From Paludibacteraceae bacterium (GTDB lineage Bacteria; Bacteroidota; Bacteroidia; Bacteroidales; Paludibacteraceae), in NCBI GenBank assembly GCA_017630395.1, contig JAGBVI010000001.1, forward strand, positions 124,001 to 188,000: a DNA stretch of 64,000 nucleotides, given 5' to 3'. The position numbers and the translations under genes are program-made. Numbering within the stretch: position 1 is the stretch's first letter; every line of letters starts with the position of its first letter. Under the pieces are notes generated by a model that saw only the letters and a program-made list of their open reading frames with translations, was not told where the DNA came from and did no database searches. Positions 54,825 through 62,704 of the stretch are shown piece by piece.

Positions 54825-55415
54825 ATGTATAAGTATAGAGTTCAAATTAAGAAAGTTAGTGGAAGATTGAATGAGAGTGTTCTTCCCTCTAAGAGTTTGA
54901 TAGTAAAGTCCAAGACTAAGAAGTCCAAGAGTGCTATTTTATCGGAGGCTTCCAAGTTCTTCAAGAAGAAGTATGGTCTTGTTATTGAGAGTGCTGATGT
55001 TCAATTTTCAGAAAAACAACCTACCGCGCCAATTAAGCCACAGCAGTTGATTAAAATGGGGATTTCACCTTATTATGCATCAGCAATTGCACAATACATG
55101 CGTCTTAATGATGTTCCTCTTGAAAATGCAAAGAGAGTTGAAGAAGAAACTTATTCCTATGATAACATTTGGGAGATGATTGAGGGAGAGGGTATCTTTG
55201 ACACGCTTAACGATTGGTATGATTGGTCAGATGATTATGGAATCTATGATGTTGAATCATTACGTAATGAGTGTATGTATGGAGAACTTGACGAAGATGA
55301 AGTTGAAGAAATCGCTCGTAATTATGTGAAAAATAATTCAGGTGACGAGGTGTATTTTGATGGTCAAATTACCATTTTCATCAGGACAGATGAATTACGT
55401 GATACTTGGGGCTAA
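54825..55415 (+). CDS. Tagged acidic protein, tandem copy 3 (196 aa)
   Basis: Residues 1-60 are the shared module (MYKYRVQIKKVSGRLNES ... GLVIESADV). The cargo begins with a Pro-rich linker (PTAPIKPQQL) and a helical part, then is very acidic (EEETYSYDNIWEMIEGEGIF, WYDWSDDYGIYDVESL, GELDEDEVEEIA). The charge pattern is like a DNA mimic, though not clearly ArdA. It ends with the shared terminator at 55449. Confidence 0.8.
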   Translation: MYKYRVQIKKVSGRLNESVLPSKSLIVKSKTKKSKSAILSEASKFFKKKYGLVIESADVQFSEKQPTAPIKPQQLIKMGISPYYASAIAQYMRLNDVPLENAKRVEEETYSYDNIWEMIEGEGIFDTLNDWYDWSDDYGIYDVESLRNECMYGELDEDEVEEIARNYVKNNSGDEVYFDGQITIFIRTDELRDTWG

Positions 55416-55448
55416 TATAACAAGTTTTCTCAAAGTAAAAATCAAAAA

Positions 55449-55480
55449 ACCCACTACTCAAAAGGTAGTGGGTAATTTTT
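55449..55480 (+). terminator. Shared cassette terminator, copy 4
   Basis: Same ACCCACTAC/GTAGTGGGT stem and TCAAAAG loop as the copies at 13469, 18195 and 21213, followed by AATTTTT. Confidence 0.9.
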
Positions 55481-55505
55481 ATACCAATTCTTCTTCGCTT
55501 CAATG

Positions 55506-56351
55506 TCAAATGAGTGCCTCATCTTGTAACATCATAAAAGGACCAGGTGCATCTTCATAATAGAAATACAAACAGTAGTCATCCTTGGTATAATCTACAA
55601 ACACATTGAACTTCTCCTTTGCTTCAAATCTCTTACAGAAGCGTAACTTACCCTCCTTGGTAACTGTCTCACTCTTGCATAAGATTAGACTATTACTTGC
55701 TGTGAGGATTTTGTTATTATACTCAATGCAGTCCCATACCTTATCACCCACCTTGAAATAATGTATTCCTAACTTATCATCCTTGCCATGATTTTTCTTT
55801 GAGAGTTTCTTGATAGATGTTTTCATCTTCTTTAACAACTTCTCATCAAACAACTCTTCCACATCACCTAGAACATACTTACCCTCTTCAAATTCATAAA
55901 AGTCCTTTACTTTGAGAATAGGTTTCTTTGGCTTTCTAGGTTCAGAAACTTTCTGAACTTTTGGCTTAGGTGGTTCAACCTTTTTAGGCTCTTCCTCGGT
56001 AGAAGGTTCAGATTTTTTCTGAACCTTGGGTGGTGGAGTAGATGCTAATTTAGGTTCTTCCTCTTTCGTTGTCTTGGATGCCACCTCATCCTTCGTCTTC
56101 TTCCTAGTCCTTTTCTTGGGAGGTTCAATTATTATATCATCATTTGTCTTATGAACTTTCTTAGTAGGTTTTATTTCATCTTTGACGTTCTCTATTGGAT
56201 TCCCAGTAATGACTTTACGAGTTTTCTTCTTTTGTGATACCGTTTCAATGGCAGTTTTATCTTTCTTGACAACTTTTTTCTTAGGAGTAGGAGAAATAAC
56301 ATCTTCCACCTTTTCAACTACCTCTGTTACTTTCTTCTTAGACCTTGCCAT
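55506..56351 (-). CDS. Lys/Pro/Glu-rich protein with C-terminal folded domain (281 aa)
   Basis: Residues 1-140 are disordered, alternating Lys and Glu/Pro (KKKVVKKDKTAIETVSQKKK, EPPKPKVQKVSEPRKPKK). The C-terminal 140 residues look folded (FYEFEEGKYVLGDVEELFDE ... FNVFVDYTKDDYCLYFYYED). I do not recognise it. A basic tail could bind DNA or RNA. A terminator separates it from the genes upstream. Confidence 0.7.
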   Translation of the reverse strand: MARSKKKVTEVVEKVEDVISPTPKKKVVKKDKTAIETVSQKKKTRKVITGNPIENVKDEIKPTKKVHKTNDDIIIEPPKKRTRKKTKDEVASKTTKEEEPKLASTPPPKVQKKSEPSTEEEPKKVEPPKPKVQKVSEPRKPKKPILKVKDFYEFEEGKYVLGDVEELFDEKLLKKMKTSIKKLSKKNHGKDDKLGIHYFKVGDKVWDCIEYNNKILTASNSLILCKSETVTKEGKLRFCKRFEAKEKFNVFVDYTKDDYCLYFYYEDAPGPFMMLQDEALI

Positions 56352-56382
56352 GAGGATTATTATAAGTAAGTTCTTTTGAAAA

Positions 56383-56415
56383 AGAAGCCACTCAATATAA
56401 AAAAGAGTGGCTTCT
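56383..56415 (-). terminator. Rho-independent terminator
   Basis: AGAAGCCACTC pairs with GAGTGGCTTCT; the minus strand then reads TTTTTC. It closes the 57649-56501 transcript. Confidence 0.8.
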
Positions 56416-56500
56416 AAAAAATGGTTATATGATTATTTTTAAACCTAAGTTTATTTGAAAATCGCATGATGTCGGCAATAACGACATTTATTATGTCGTT

Positions 56501-56929
56501 TTATAGTCCGAGTTTCTTGGCAATTTCATCGTTTCTATTGTAATTTTTATCATTTGTTATCACTGTATCACTATGCCATTTGTTGCGAAAAGATTCAATC
56601 ACCCATTGGCAATGATTTGTGATAATATCCTCACCGTCTTTTACAAAACACGAATTATAATAAATTGGATAGTCATCTGTGTCCTCATTAAACACCTTGA
56701 TATAACGGAATTTCACAACAAGATTGTCAAAAAAATCATCAGATAGACAATCATGTTTTGTCCTTTTTTTGTCGCTCTTTCTCAGCGCAAGATGATAATG
56801 ATAATTGTTCACATCAACCCAATTTACATAAATGTCATTGTGATTGAAACCTTTTTCATTAATGGTGAATGAGCAGTAGTTTTTACTCATCTTATCAATT
56901 GCTCTAATAACTAGTTCTTCGTTTGTCAT
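56501..56929 (-). CDS. Hypothetical protein (142 aa)
   Basis: MTNEELVIRAIDKMSKNYCS, then YVNWVDVNNYHYHLALRKSD. Mixed alpha/beta with many aromatic residues; no motif recognised. It lies 6 bases after the 56936 gene on the same strand. Its TAA sits in a small AACGACAT/ATGTCGTT hairpin. Confidence 0.65.
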   Translation of the reverse strand: MTNEELVIRAIDKMSKNYCSFTINEKGFNHNDIYVNWVDVNNYHYHLALRKSDKKRTKHDCLSDDFFDNLVVKFRYIKVFNEDTDDYPIYYNSCFVKDGEDIITNHCQWVIESFRNKWHSDTVITNDKNYNRNDEIAKKLGL

Positions 56930-56935
56930 AAAGTT

Positions 56936-57361
56936 TCAGCGTGTGCTATCAAAGTGATTTCTAAGTTCTACGAAGTGAACACCATTCACTTCCGTAATAT
57001 GTGCGTCTCTATCGGTCTGTTTGAGAATAATCTTTGAAATCAAATTTTCCTCTCGTTTTATATGATTTTTCTTTTCTTTATCAATACCCATGAACAACAT
57101 TTTCTTAATATTTCTATCAGAGATGTTTAATGAATAACTACACTTTATATCATTTATTTTGACAATGGAGATATGACCGAGAACGAACTCCCATTTAAAA
57201 AATTTGAGTAGCAAGGGGTCGTGAATTTGAACATCAATAATATTGCGGTTCTCACAAAAAAGTGTTGCATAAATTGTACCCATAATCATGGGTGTAAACA
57301 CGACTTTCTTTATAGGGTTGTCTGTGAGAAAATTTACCATATCTTTATTTGTGACTTTCAT
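56936..57361 (-). CDS. Hypothetical protein (141 aa)
   Basis: MKVTNKDMVNFLTDNPIKKV, with YATLFCENRNIIDVQIHDPL and a lysine-rich MGIDKEKKNHIKREENLISK. I do not recognise it. Middle gene of a three-gene minus-strand transcript. Confidence 0.65.
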   Translation of the reverse strand: MKVTNKDMVNFLTDNPIKKVVFTPMIMGTIYATLFCENRNIIDVQIHDPLLLKFFKWEFVLGHISIVKINDIKCSYSLNISDRNIKKMLFMGIDKEKKNHIKREENLISKIILKQTDRDAHITEVNGVHFVELRNHFDSTR

Positions 57362-57382
57362 ATTGTAAAAAATCTTTCTATT

Positions 57383-57649
57383 TTAGCGAACCTCTTTGAA
57401 CCAAATAATGTTCTCAAACTTCTCATACTCTTCATCCGTCATTTCGTCATCGAGGAGATAAGAAGTATACAAAGCATCACGAAGAAGATTGCGAATCGCA
57501 CGAAAATGGAAGTTAGTTTTACCCTCACACAAAGCACAACGAATTGCCTGAGAAAGATAAGGAAAAGTCTTACGGAAACCATGAAAGTTTACACTCCAAA
57601 GAGAACCGTTACCATAATCGCCAATGTTGATGAATGCTTTGTTGCTCAT
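57383..57649 (-). CDS. Hypothetical protein (88 aa)
   Basis: I start at MSNKAFINIGDYGNGSLWSV because it lies 28 bases after the promoter -10 box. Helical with aromatic residues (LRDALYTSYLLDDEMTDEEY). Function unknown. First gene of an early-type minus-strand transcript. Confidence 0.65.
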   Translation of the reverse strand: MSNKAFINIGDYGNGSLWSVNFHGFRKTFPYLSQAIRCALCEGKTNFHFRAIRNLLRDALYTSYLLDDEMTDEEYEKFENIIWFKEVR

Positions 57650-57676
57650 GAATGTTAGTGTTGTTTGTATAACCAC

Positions 57677-57705
57677 AATATATACCAATTTATCCGTGAT
57701 GTCAA
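57677..57705 (-). promoter_or_regulatory. Sigma70-type promoter
   Basis: Minus-strand TTGACA, 17 bases and TATATT. Confidence 0.8.
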
Positions 57706-57812
57706 GAACTTTTTTGAAATTTATAATTTTTCACAAAAAATCAACCAAGGAAACAAATGTGTATAACTATCGTAACCAGTTGTTCCGTATCTGGTCTCAA
57801 TGAGATAGAGAA

Positions 57813-58565
57813 TTATTCTTGTGAGTTTATTCTTTCTTTTGCAATGTCAAAATAGTTCTCGTCTAGTTCGATACCAATGAAATTTCTATTAAGATTTTTA
57901 CAAGCAACTCCACATGAACCACTGCCCATAGTGAAGTCTAGGACAGTATCACCCTCATTAGTATAAGTCTTTACCAGGTATTCTAGCAATTCGATAGGTT
58001 TCTGTGTAGGATGGAACTTAGTATCATACATGCTATCTCTTTTACAATCAATAATTTGCAAAGGGTATCTTGTTCCGTTATCTATATATTCTTTTGGTTT
58101 TATTGAATCATTGCCACCTCTTTGTGTTATTGAAAACCTAGCATCGTCGCCTATTTTGTTAGAACGAAGAGGACCCTCATACTTGGTCATCTGAGGGTTG
58201 TAAGTAGGTTGTTTCTTATAGAATACAGAAATTAGTTCAACTATTTTGCCAGGTCTTTTCTTAACTTGGAAAACATTTGTCAATCTTTCTTTTTTCCAAA
58301 TCCAATCATAACGATAATTCTTTATGTTAGATGTTCTCAATAAAGACGAAAATGGTTCTTGTCCAAAAAGAACAATTGCACCATTAGGCTTAACAATCTT
58401 GTCAAGTCTTTTCCACATATCTTCAAATGGAATGATAACATCCCAAGGACATGGAGTTGAACCGTAAGGCAAATCAGTAATCACTGAATCAACAGTAACA
58501 CCTTTATCTATAAGTTCATCCATCGTCTTCAAACAATCTCCTTGATATAATTCAAAATTAGGCAT
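57813..58565 (-). CDS. DNA methyltransferase, tandem array member 4 (TDLPYGS type)
   Basis: A beta-arranged amino-methyltransferase of 250 aa: catalytic DLPYGSTPCPWD near residue 32, HPTQKP near residue 190 and AdoMet-binding DFTMGSGSCGVACKNLNRNF near residue 210. The DxPY with Leu in place of Pro is a known variant. The C-terminal 45 residues are almost the same as in the 59264 and 59997 genes. It overlaps the upstream gene by 8 bases. Confidence 0.9.
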   Translation of the reverse strand: MPNFELYQGDCLKTMDELIDKGVTVDSVITDLPYGSTPCPWDVIIPFEDMWKRLDKIVKPNGAIVLFGQEPFSSLLRTSNIKNYRYDWIWKKERLTNVFQVKKRPGKIVELISVFYKKQPTYNPQMTKYEGPLRSNKIGDDARFSITQRGGNDSIKPKEYIDNGTRYPLQIIDCKRDSMYDTKFHPTQKPIELLEYLVKTYTNEGDTVLDFTMGSGSCGVACKNLNRNFIGIELDENYFDIAKERINSQE

Positions 58566-59271
58566 TTTCTATTCTTTCCTTGGATATTTTATAGTAGTTC
58601 TCGTCTAACTCAATACCAATGAAATTTCTATTCAATTCTTTTGCAGCAACGGCAGAAGTACCACTTCCCATGAATGGGTCAATAACTAAATCACCTTCAT
58701 TAGAAAGAGTTTTTACAAAGAATTTGATAAGGTCAAGTGGTTTCTGTGTAGGGTGAGTTCCACATTCCTTTTCTCTCTTAGGAGTAACAGATGTTTCAAT
58801 GAAATCATGAAGTGCTTTACCATCGTTGTTGAATGTCCCTGTTTTCTTCTTATAGACGAAGTATAACCAAGGCTCTGTGCTATTGATAAAGTGTAAGTTC
58901 ATGTTCCTAGGCATAGGATTAGTCTTATGCCATACACCTACAGTCTTATAATAAAATCCATGCTCTTGTGCCATTTCAATAATTGTTTCCAATTTCATAA
59001 TAGACATGAACATAATGAGAGAACTACCCACCTTACTAACTCTCGCAGCTTCTTTGAAGAAAGAATTCATAAGTTCTTTCCATTCTTCGTAGCCTACATT
59101 ATCCCAACCTGCTGCAACAAAGAAATTGTCACGCATATTTTGAAGATTGGCTGCTCTGCTCTTTGCAAATTCTCCCAAGTTATAAGGAGGGTCAGTTACT
59201 ATCAAATCAACAGTATCATCACCTATCGTCCCTAATACTTTCAAGCAGTCATCATTGTATAATTCAAACAT
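58558..59271 (-). CDS. DNA methyltransferase, tandem array member 3 (TDPPYNLG type)
   Basis: 237 aa. Catalytic DPPYNLGEF near residue 28, HPTQKPLDLIKFFVKTLSNE and AdoMet-binding DPFMGSGTSAVAAKELNRNF. It is closest to classic M.DpnA/HinfI-like N6-adenine enzymes. The end (NFIGIELDENYYKISKERIE) matches the array consensus. Confidence 0.9.
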   Translation of the reverse strand: MFELYNDDCLKVLGTIGDDTVDLIVTDPPYNLGEFAKSRAANLQNMRDNFFVAAGWDNVGYEEWKELMNSFFKEAARVSKVGSSLIMFMSIMKLETIIEMAQEHGFYYKTVGVWHKTNPMPRNMNLHFINSTEPWLYFVYKKKTGTFNNDGKALHDFIETSVTPKREKECGTHPTQKPLDLIKFFVKTLSNEGDLVIDPFMGSGTSAVAAKELNRNFIGIELDENYYKISKERIENA

Positions 59272-60004
59272 TTTCTATTCTTTCTTTTGCAATGTTAAAA
59301 TAGTTCTCGTCTAGTTCTATACCTATAAATTTTCTATTCAAATTCTTGCACGCCACTCCACATGAGCCACTACCCATAGTAAAATCCAAAACAGTATCAC
59401 CTTCATTGGTATAAGTTTTAATTAACCATTCTAAAATTTCAACAGGTTTCTGTGTAGGATGTAACTTTCCGTTACGATTAGGAACTACATTAAATTCAAG
59501 AATTGAAGATGGTTGAACAAAATCAGGGTCATACTTCTTTTTAATCTTCTTCAAATCTAGGTGATTATTCTTTCCACAGTAATGGTCATAATTATAACAT
59601 TCCTTATGTTTTCCAACACGGTCTTTCATGATTGGATTATAAGTAGTTCCTTTCATGTAGAAGCATTGAACATTCTCATGATATTTCATTGGACGATACT
59701 TTGCTTGTGTCATCCCTGTTGGAACATTCTTTTTCCAAATCAATTCATACCCATAATTGTCAATGTTGCTGTTTATTAACTTCGTTGTAAAGGGCTGACT
59801 AGAAAATAAAACAACAGGACAATTATCTTTCTTTATCCTCTCTATTCTATCCCACATCTCATCAAAAGGAATAACCACATCCCACGAACATGCAGTTGTC
59901 CCATAAGGAATGTCAGTAATAATGGCATCTACGGTAACTCCCATCTTCGCCAACTCATCCATCACATCTAAACAATCTCCTCTATAAAGTTCAATTTTAG
60001 GCAT
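59264..60004 (-). CDS. DNA methyltransferase, tandem array member 2 (TDIPYGT type)
   Basis: 246 aa. Catalytic DIPYGTTACSWDVVIPFDEM is a close relative of the 57813 enzyme (DLPYGSTPCPWDVIIPFEDM), while the middle recognition part differs. The AdoMet motif is DFTMGSGSCG. This shows duplication followed by change of the recognition region. Confidence 0.9.
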   Translation of the reverse strand: MPKIELYRGDCLDVMDELAKMGVTVDAIITDIPYGTTACSWDVVIPFDEMWDRIERIKKDNCPVVLFSSQPFTTKLINSNIDNYGYELIWKKNVPTGMTQAKYRPMKYHENVQCFYMKGTTYNPIMKDRVGKHKECYNYDHYCGKNNHLDLKKIKKKYDPDFVQPSSILEFNVVPNRNGKLHPTQKPVEILEWLIKTYTNEGDTVLDFTMGSGSCGVACKNLNRKFIGIELDENYFNIAKERIENV

Positions 60005-60851
60005 TTTCTATTCTTTCTTTTGCAATGTTAAAATAGTTCTCGTCTAACTCAATACCTATGAAATTTCTATTGAGATTTTTACATGCCACTCCTGTTGTTC
60101 CACTTCCCATAAAGCAATCTAATACCACGTCATTTTCCTTTGTAAAAAGATTCACAAGATGTTCCATTAGTTTTATGGGCTTCATAGTAAGATGGTCAGA
60201 TTCTTTTCTTTCTTTTCCGCTAGGTTTAGGAACATTCATGACATTAGCAGCCATAAGGTCATCGATTTTATAAGAAAAATCAACAAGACCTACACCCCAT
60301 TTCATCCAATTCTCTACAAATGTTCCATCTTTGGGCTTCTGTGCAAGAATAATATCCTCATGACAACCACGAAGTTGTGGTGTTTTTCTTCCACTCAATG
60401 AGTTTAGAATTTCAACCTTTTCTTCCTCAGAGATTTTCATTCGTTTCACAAAGTGGTCTTGGGAAAATGCTTTGCCTTGTCCGTTACGAATCCAAGTAAT
60501 AACATCTCGTATTTCAAAACCAACGTCCTCAATAGCACATGCAGAACGATGTAATAATCTAGGTTGATTACACACTAGGAAAAAGCCACCAGGTTTAAGA
60601 ATGCGGAAAATTTCTTTTGAATATTTCAAAGTAAAATCATACAACTTCTTTCCTTGTTGTGGGTCAAACTTCATACCAACAGGTAATGAGCCAATGATTC
60701 CACTTTTCTTAACACTTTTTGTCAATTCTTTGGTGTCCCAATTGTCACCCATCCCATCTATAAAATAAGGAGGGTCTGTTATAACACAATCAATGCTATT
60801 ATTTTCTATTTTTGGCAATCTATATAGACAATCTTCACAAAATAACTTCAT
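59997..60851 (-). CDS. DNA methyltransferase, tandem array member 1 (TDPPYFID type)
   Basis: 284 aa. Catalytic DPPYFIDGMGDNWD near residue 26, ILKPGGFFLVCNQPR, and AdoMet-binding DCFMGSGTTGVACKNLNRNF. It overlaps the HNH endonuclease gene by an ATGA, so the two may be a restriction-modification pair. DCF replaces the usual DPF in motif I. Confidence 0.9.
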   Translation of the reverse strand: MKLFCEDCLYRLPKIENNSIDCVITDPPYFIDGMGDNWDTKELTKSVKKSGIIGSLPVGMKFDPQQGKKLYDFTLKYSKEIFRILKPGGFFLVCNQPRLLHRSACAIEDVGFEIRDVITWIRNGQGKAFSQDHFVKRMKISEEEKVEILNSLSGRKTPQLRGCHEDIILAQKPKDGTFVENWMKWGVGLVDFSYKIDDLMAANVMNVPKPSGKERKESDHLTMKPIKLMEHLVNLFTKENDVVLDCFMGSGTTGVACKNLNRNFIGIELDENYFNIAKERIENA

Positions 60852-61552
60852 GGGTATATTTTATCAGAGTTCTTAAACTTTTCGGATAGTAATTCAAACA
60901 TTTTCCTTTGAACATCTAAAGGAGACCTCATGATAAAATTAGGATTAAGAATGGCATCAACCCGACCGTCTTTAGAAAAAATAAAATCGTTTTTGGCAGT
61001 TTTGTTACAGTATTGACATTGTGGAATAATATTATCAGGGGTCAATGGTAATCTTGGATTACAATGACCTTTTTCTAGTTTTGCCACATTTGTTTTTGAA
61101 CCCTTTAATGGCTATCCTTCTTTAACGCCACATGTAGCACATCTATGACCGAAAAAACTTTTAATGTCATTCCAACTCATTCCTGATAAATTATTGTTTC
61201 TCTTTATTGAATTTTTCATACTCCAATCAGGATGAACTTCTTTCAAACTTACTAAACAATGTTCACCTGACTTCAAAGTATATCCATTAGATAAAACATT
61301 TCCTTTGTTTAATACATACCAACCACTTTGAGAACCCAAATGTCTTACCTATTGGTCTTTTGCAGCATGTGGCAATCGTTGTCTTACAAAATCACTTACC
61401 TAATCTTTATGTACAACCTTATTTTCATTCATTATAAGAAATATAAGTTGCCACCATTTACTCGTGTTTTTGTTAGGTAACTTTATTCCTATTTTCTTCA
61501 AATAGTTAAAATGACACTCATTTAATTTTTCAATTGCTTCAATTTCAGTCAT
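60848..61552 (-). CDS. HNH-type restriction endonuclease, three TAG(Gln)
   Basis: TAG read as Gln at 61112, 61349 and 61400 (first base) gives a continuous 234-aa protein from ATG 61552. The N-terminus is MTEIEAIEKLNECHFNYLKK. The C-terminal half has RCATCGVKEG, then LEKGHCNPRLPLTPDNIIPQ and CQYCNKTAKND: two CxxC zinc pairs framing a K-G-H...N HNH core, as in HNH type II restriction enzymes. GSQSGWYVLNKGNVLSNGYT is another family-like stretch. It directly precedes the methyltransferase array. Three TAG codons make it the most TAG-dense non-tail gene here. Confidence 0.8.
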
Positions 61553-61561
61553 ATACTTAAA

Positions 61562-61897
61562 TCAACCTCCACATGTTTTGAACAGAACGATTTGAGTATG
61601 AATATTAGTCTTTGTTTCCTCAATCGCTGTCTTTATTATTTCAAGTGCAACAGTTCTTGTAATGTAAAACTTTTCAACAAGAACATCTGCCGCTTCATCA
61701 TAAAAATCTATCGTCTCAAATTGTTTCAAATCCTCATCAATCCACATTCTACTGCAATTCTCTCCACAGTATAGTGATAATGTATGTTTCTCAAAACAAC
61801 CACTTCTTATCAAATCATTGGCGTATTCTTCACCTATTTCTTGGGTTTCTTCTGCTGTCTGATTCAACAAGAAGTACAAAATGTTATCGAACTCCAT
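61562..61897 (-). CDS. Hypothetical acidic protein (111 aa)
   Basis: Acidic and helical (NQTAEETQEIGEEYANDLIR, DEDLKQFETIDFYDEAADVL) with CGENCSRMW. I do not recognise it. It sits inside the DNA-modification island, between the HNH enzyme and a methyltransferase, and may regulate or assist them. Confidence 0.65.
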   Translation of the reverse strand: MEFDNILYFLLNQTAEETQEIGEEYANDLIRSGCFEKHTLSLYCGENCSRMWIDEDLKQFETIDFYDEAADVLVEKFYITRTVALEIIKTAIEETKTNIHTQIVLFKTCGG

Positions 61898-61903
61898 GCT
61901 CTA

Positions 61904-62704
61904 TTATTTATTTCCCAACAGTCGCTGATTACAGACTTCCACATTCTCAGGTAGAATTTCAATACCTATTCCGTTCCTGTTCAGTTGATTGCATGCAACT
62001 AACGTAGTCCCGCTTCCCACAAATGGGTCAAGAACTGTATCACCTTCATCAGTAAAAAGTTTAATAAACCAAGTGGGAATTGATAACGGAAATACTGCAC
62101 TATGTCCTTTGTTGTGAGTTTCACAAGGTAGATAAAGAACATTGTCTGGAAATACACTATCCTTTCCACACCAATTGGCACGCCGAGTTCCCACGTTTGA
62201 TTTCGTTCCACTGTCCATTCTTTTCTTATCTCTTTCAGAAATGTTGGAAAGACGAGAAGACCAATCGCCAATGGGAACTTTTACTGCATCTTGATTCATC
62301 TTGAACTTCTTTTCCTTTGTGAAGTGGAGAAGTCTTTCCCATGCGTCACGGAAACGGTTGGGCCATTTACCAGGGGCTGCATTCTTCTTATGCCAGATGT
62401 ATTCCTCAGTCCATAACCAACCCATTTCACGCATGGCAATAATCAATTCCATTACATAAGTGGAACGTTCCCCATTAACAACCTTTTCTTTAATGTTTAA
62501 GACGAATGAACCGCTTGGCTTCAAGATTCGTAACATCTCCTTAACACGAGGAATCCACCACTCCACATAATCATCTACTTTGATACCTCCATAGGTGTTC
62601 TTTCTCTGGTCTGCATAAGGTGGAGAAGTAACGATGAGGTCAATGGTGTTGTCCTCAATCTTCTTCATCTCTTCCAGACAATCACCAGTATAAATTTCAA
62701 TCAT
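61904..62704 (-). CDS. DNA methyltransferase (TSPPYADQ type)
   Basis: 266 aa from MIEIYTGDCLEEMKKI. Catalytic SPPYADQRKN near residue 30, RILKPSGSFVLNIKEK, then FPLSIPTWFIKLFTDEGDTV and AdoMet-binding DPFVGSGTTLVACNQLNRNG. The shape (YIWHKKNAAPGKWPNRFRDA) is typical of phage and bacterial N4/N6 enzymes. Its start lies 8 bases inside the Mom-like gene, the same overlap length as in the tandem array. Confidence 0.9.
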   Translation of the reverse strand: MIEIYTGDCLEEMKKIEDNTIDLIVTSPPYADQRKNTYGGIKVDDYVEWWIPRVKEMLRILKPSGSFVLNIKEKVVNGERSTYVMELIIAMREMGWLWTEEYIWHKKNAAPGKWPNRFRDAWERLLHFTKEKKFKMNQDAVKVPIGDWSSRLSNISERDKKRMDSGTKSNVGTRRANWCGKDSVFPDNVLYLPCETHNKGHSAVFPLSIPTWFIKLFTDEGDTVLDPFVGSGTTLVACNQLNRNGIGIEILPENVEVCNQRLLGNK

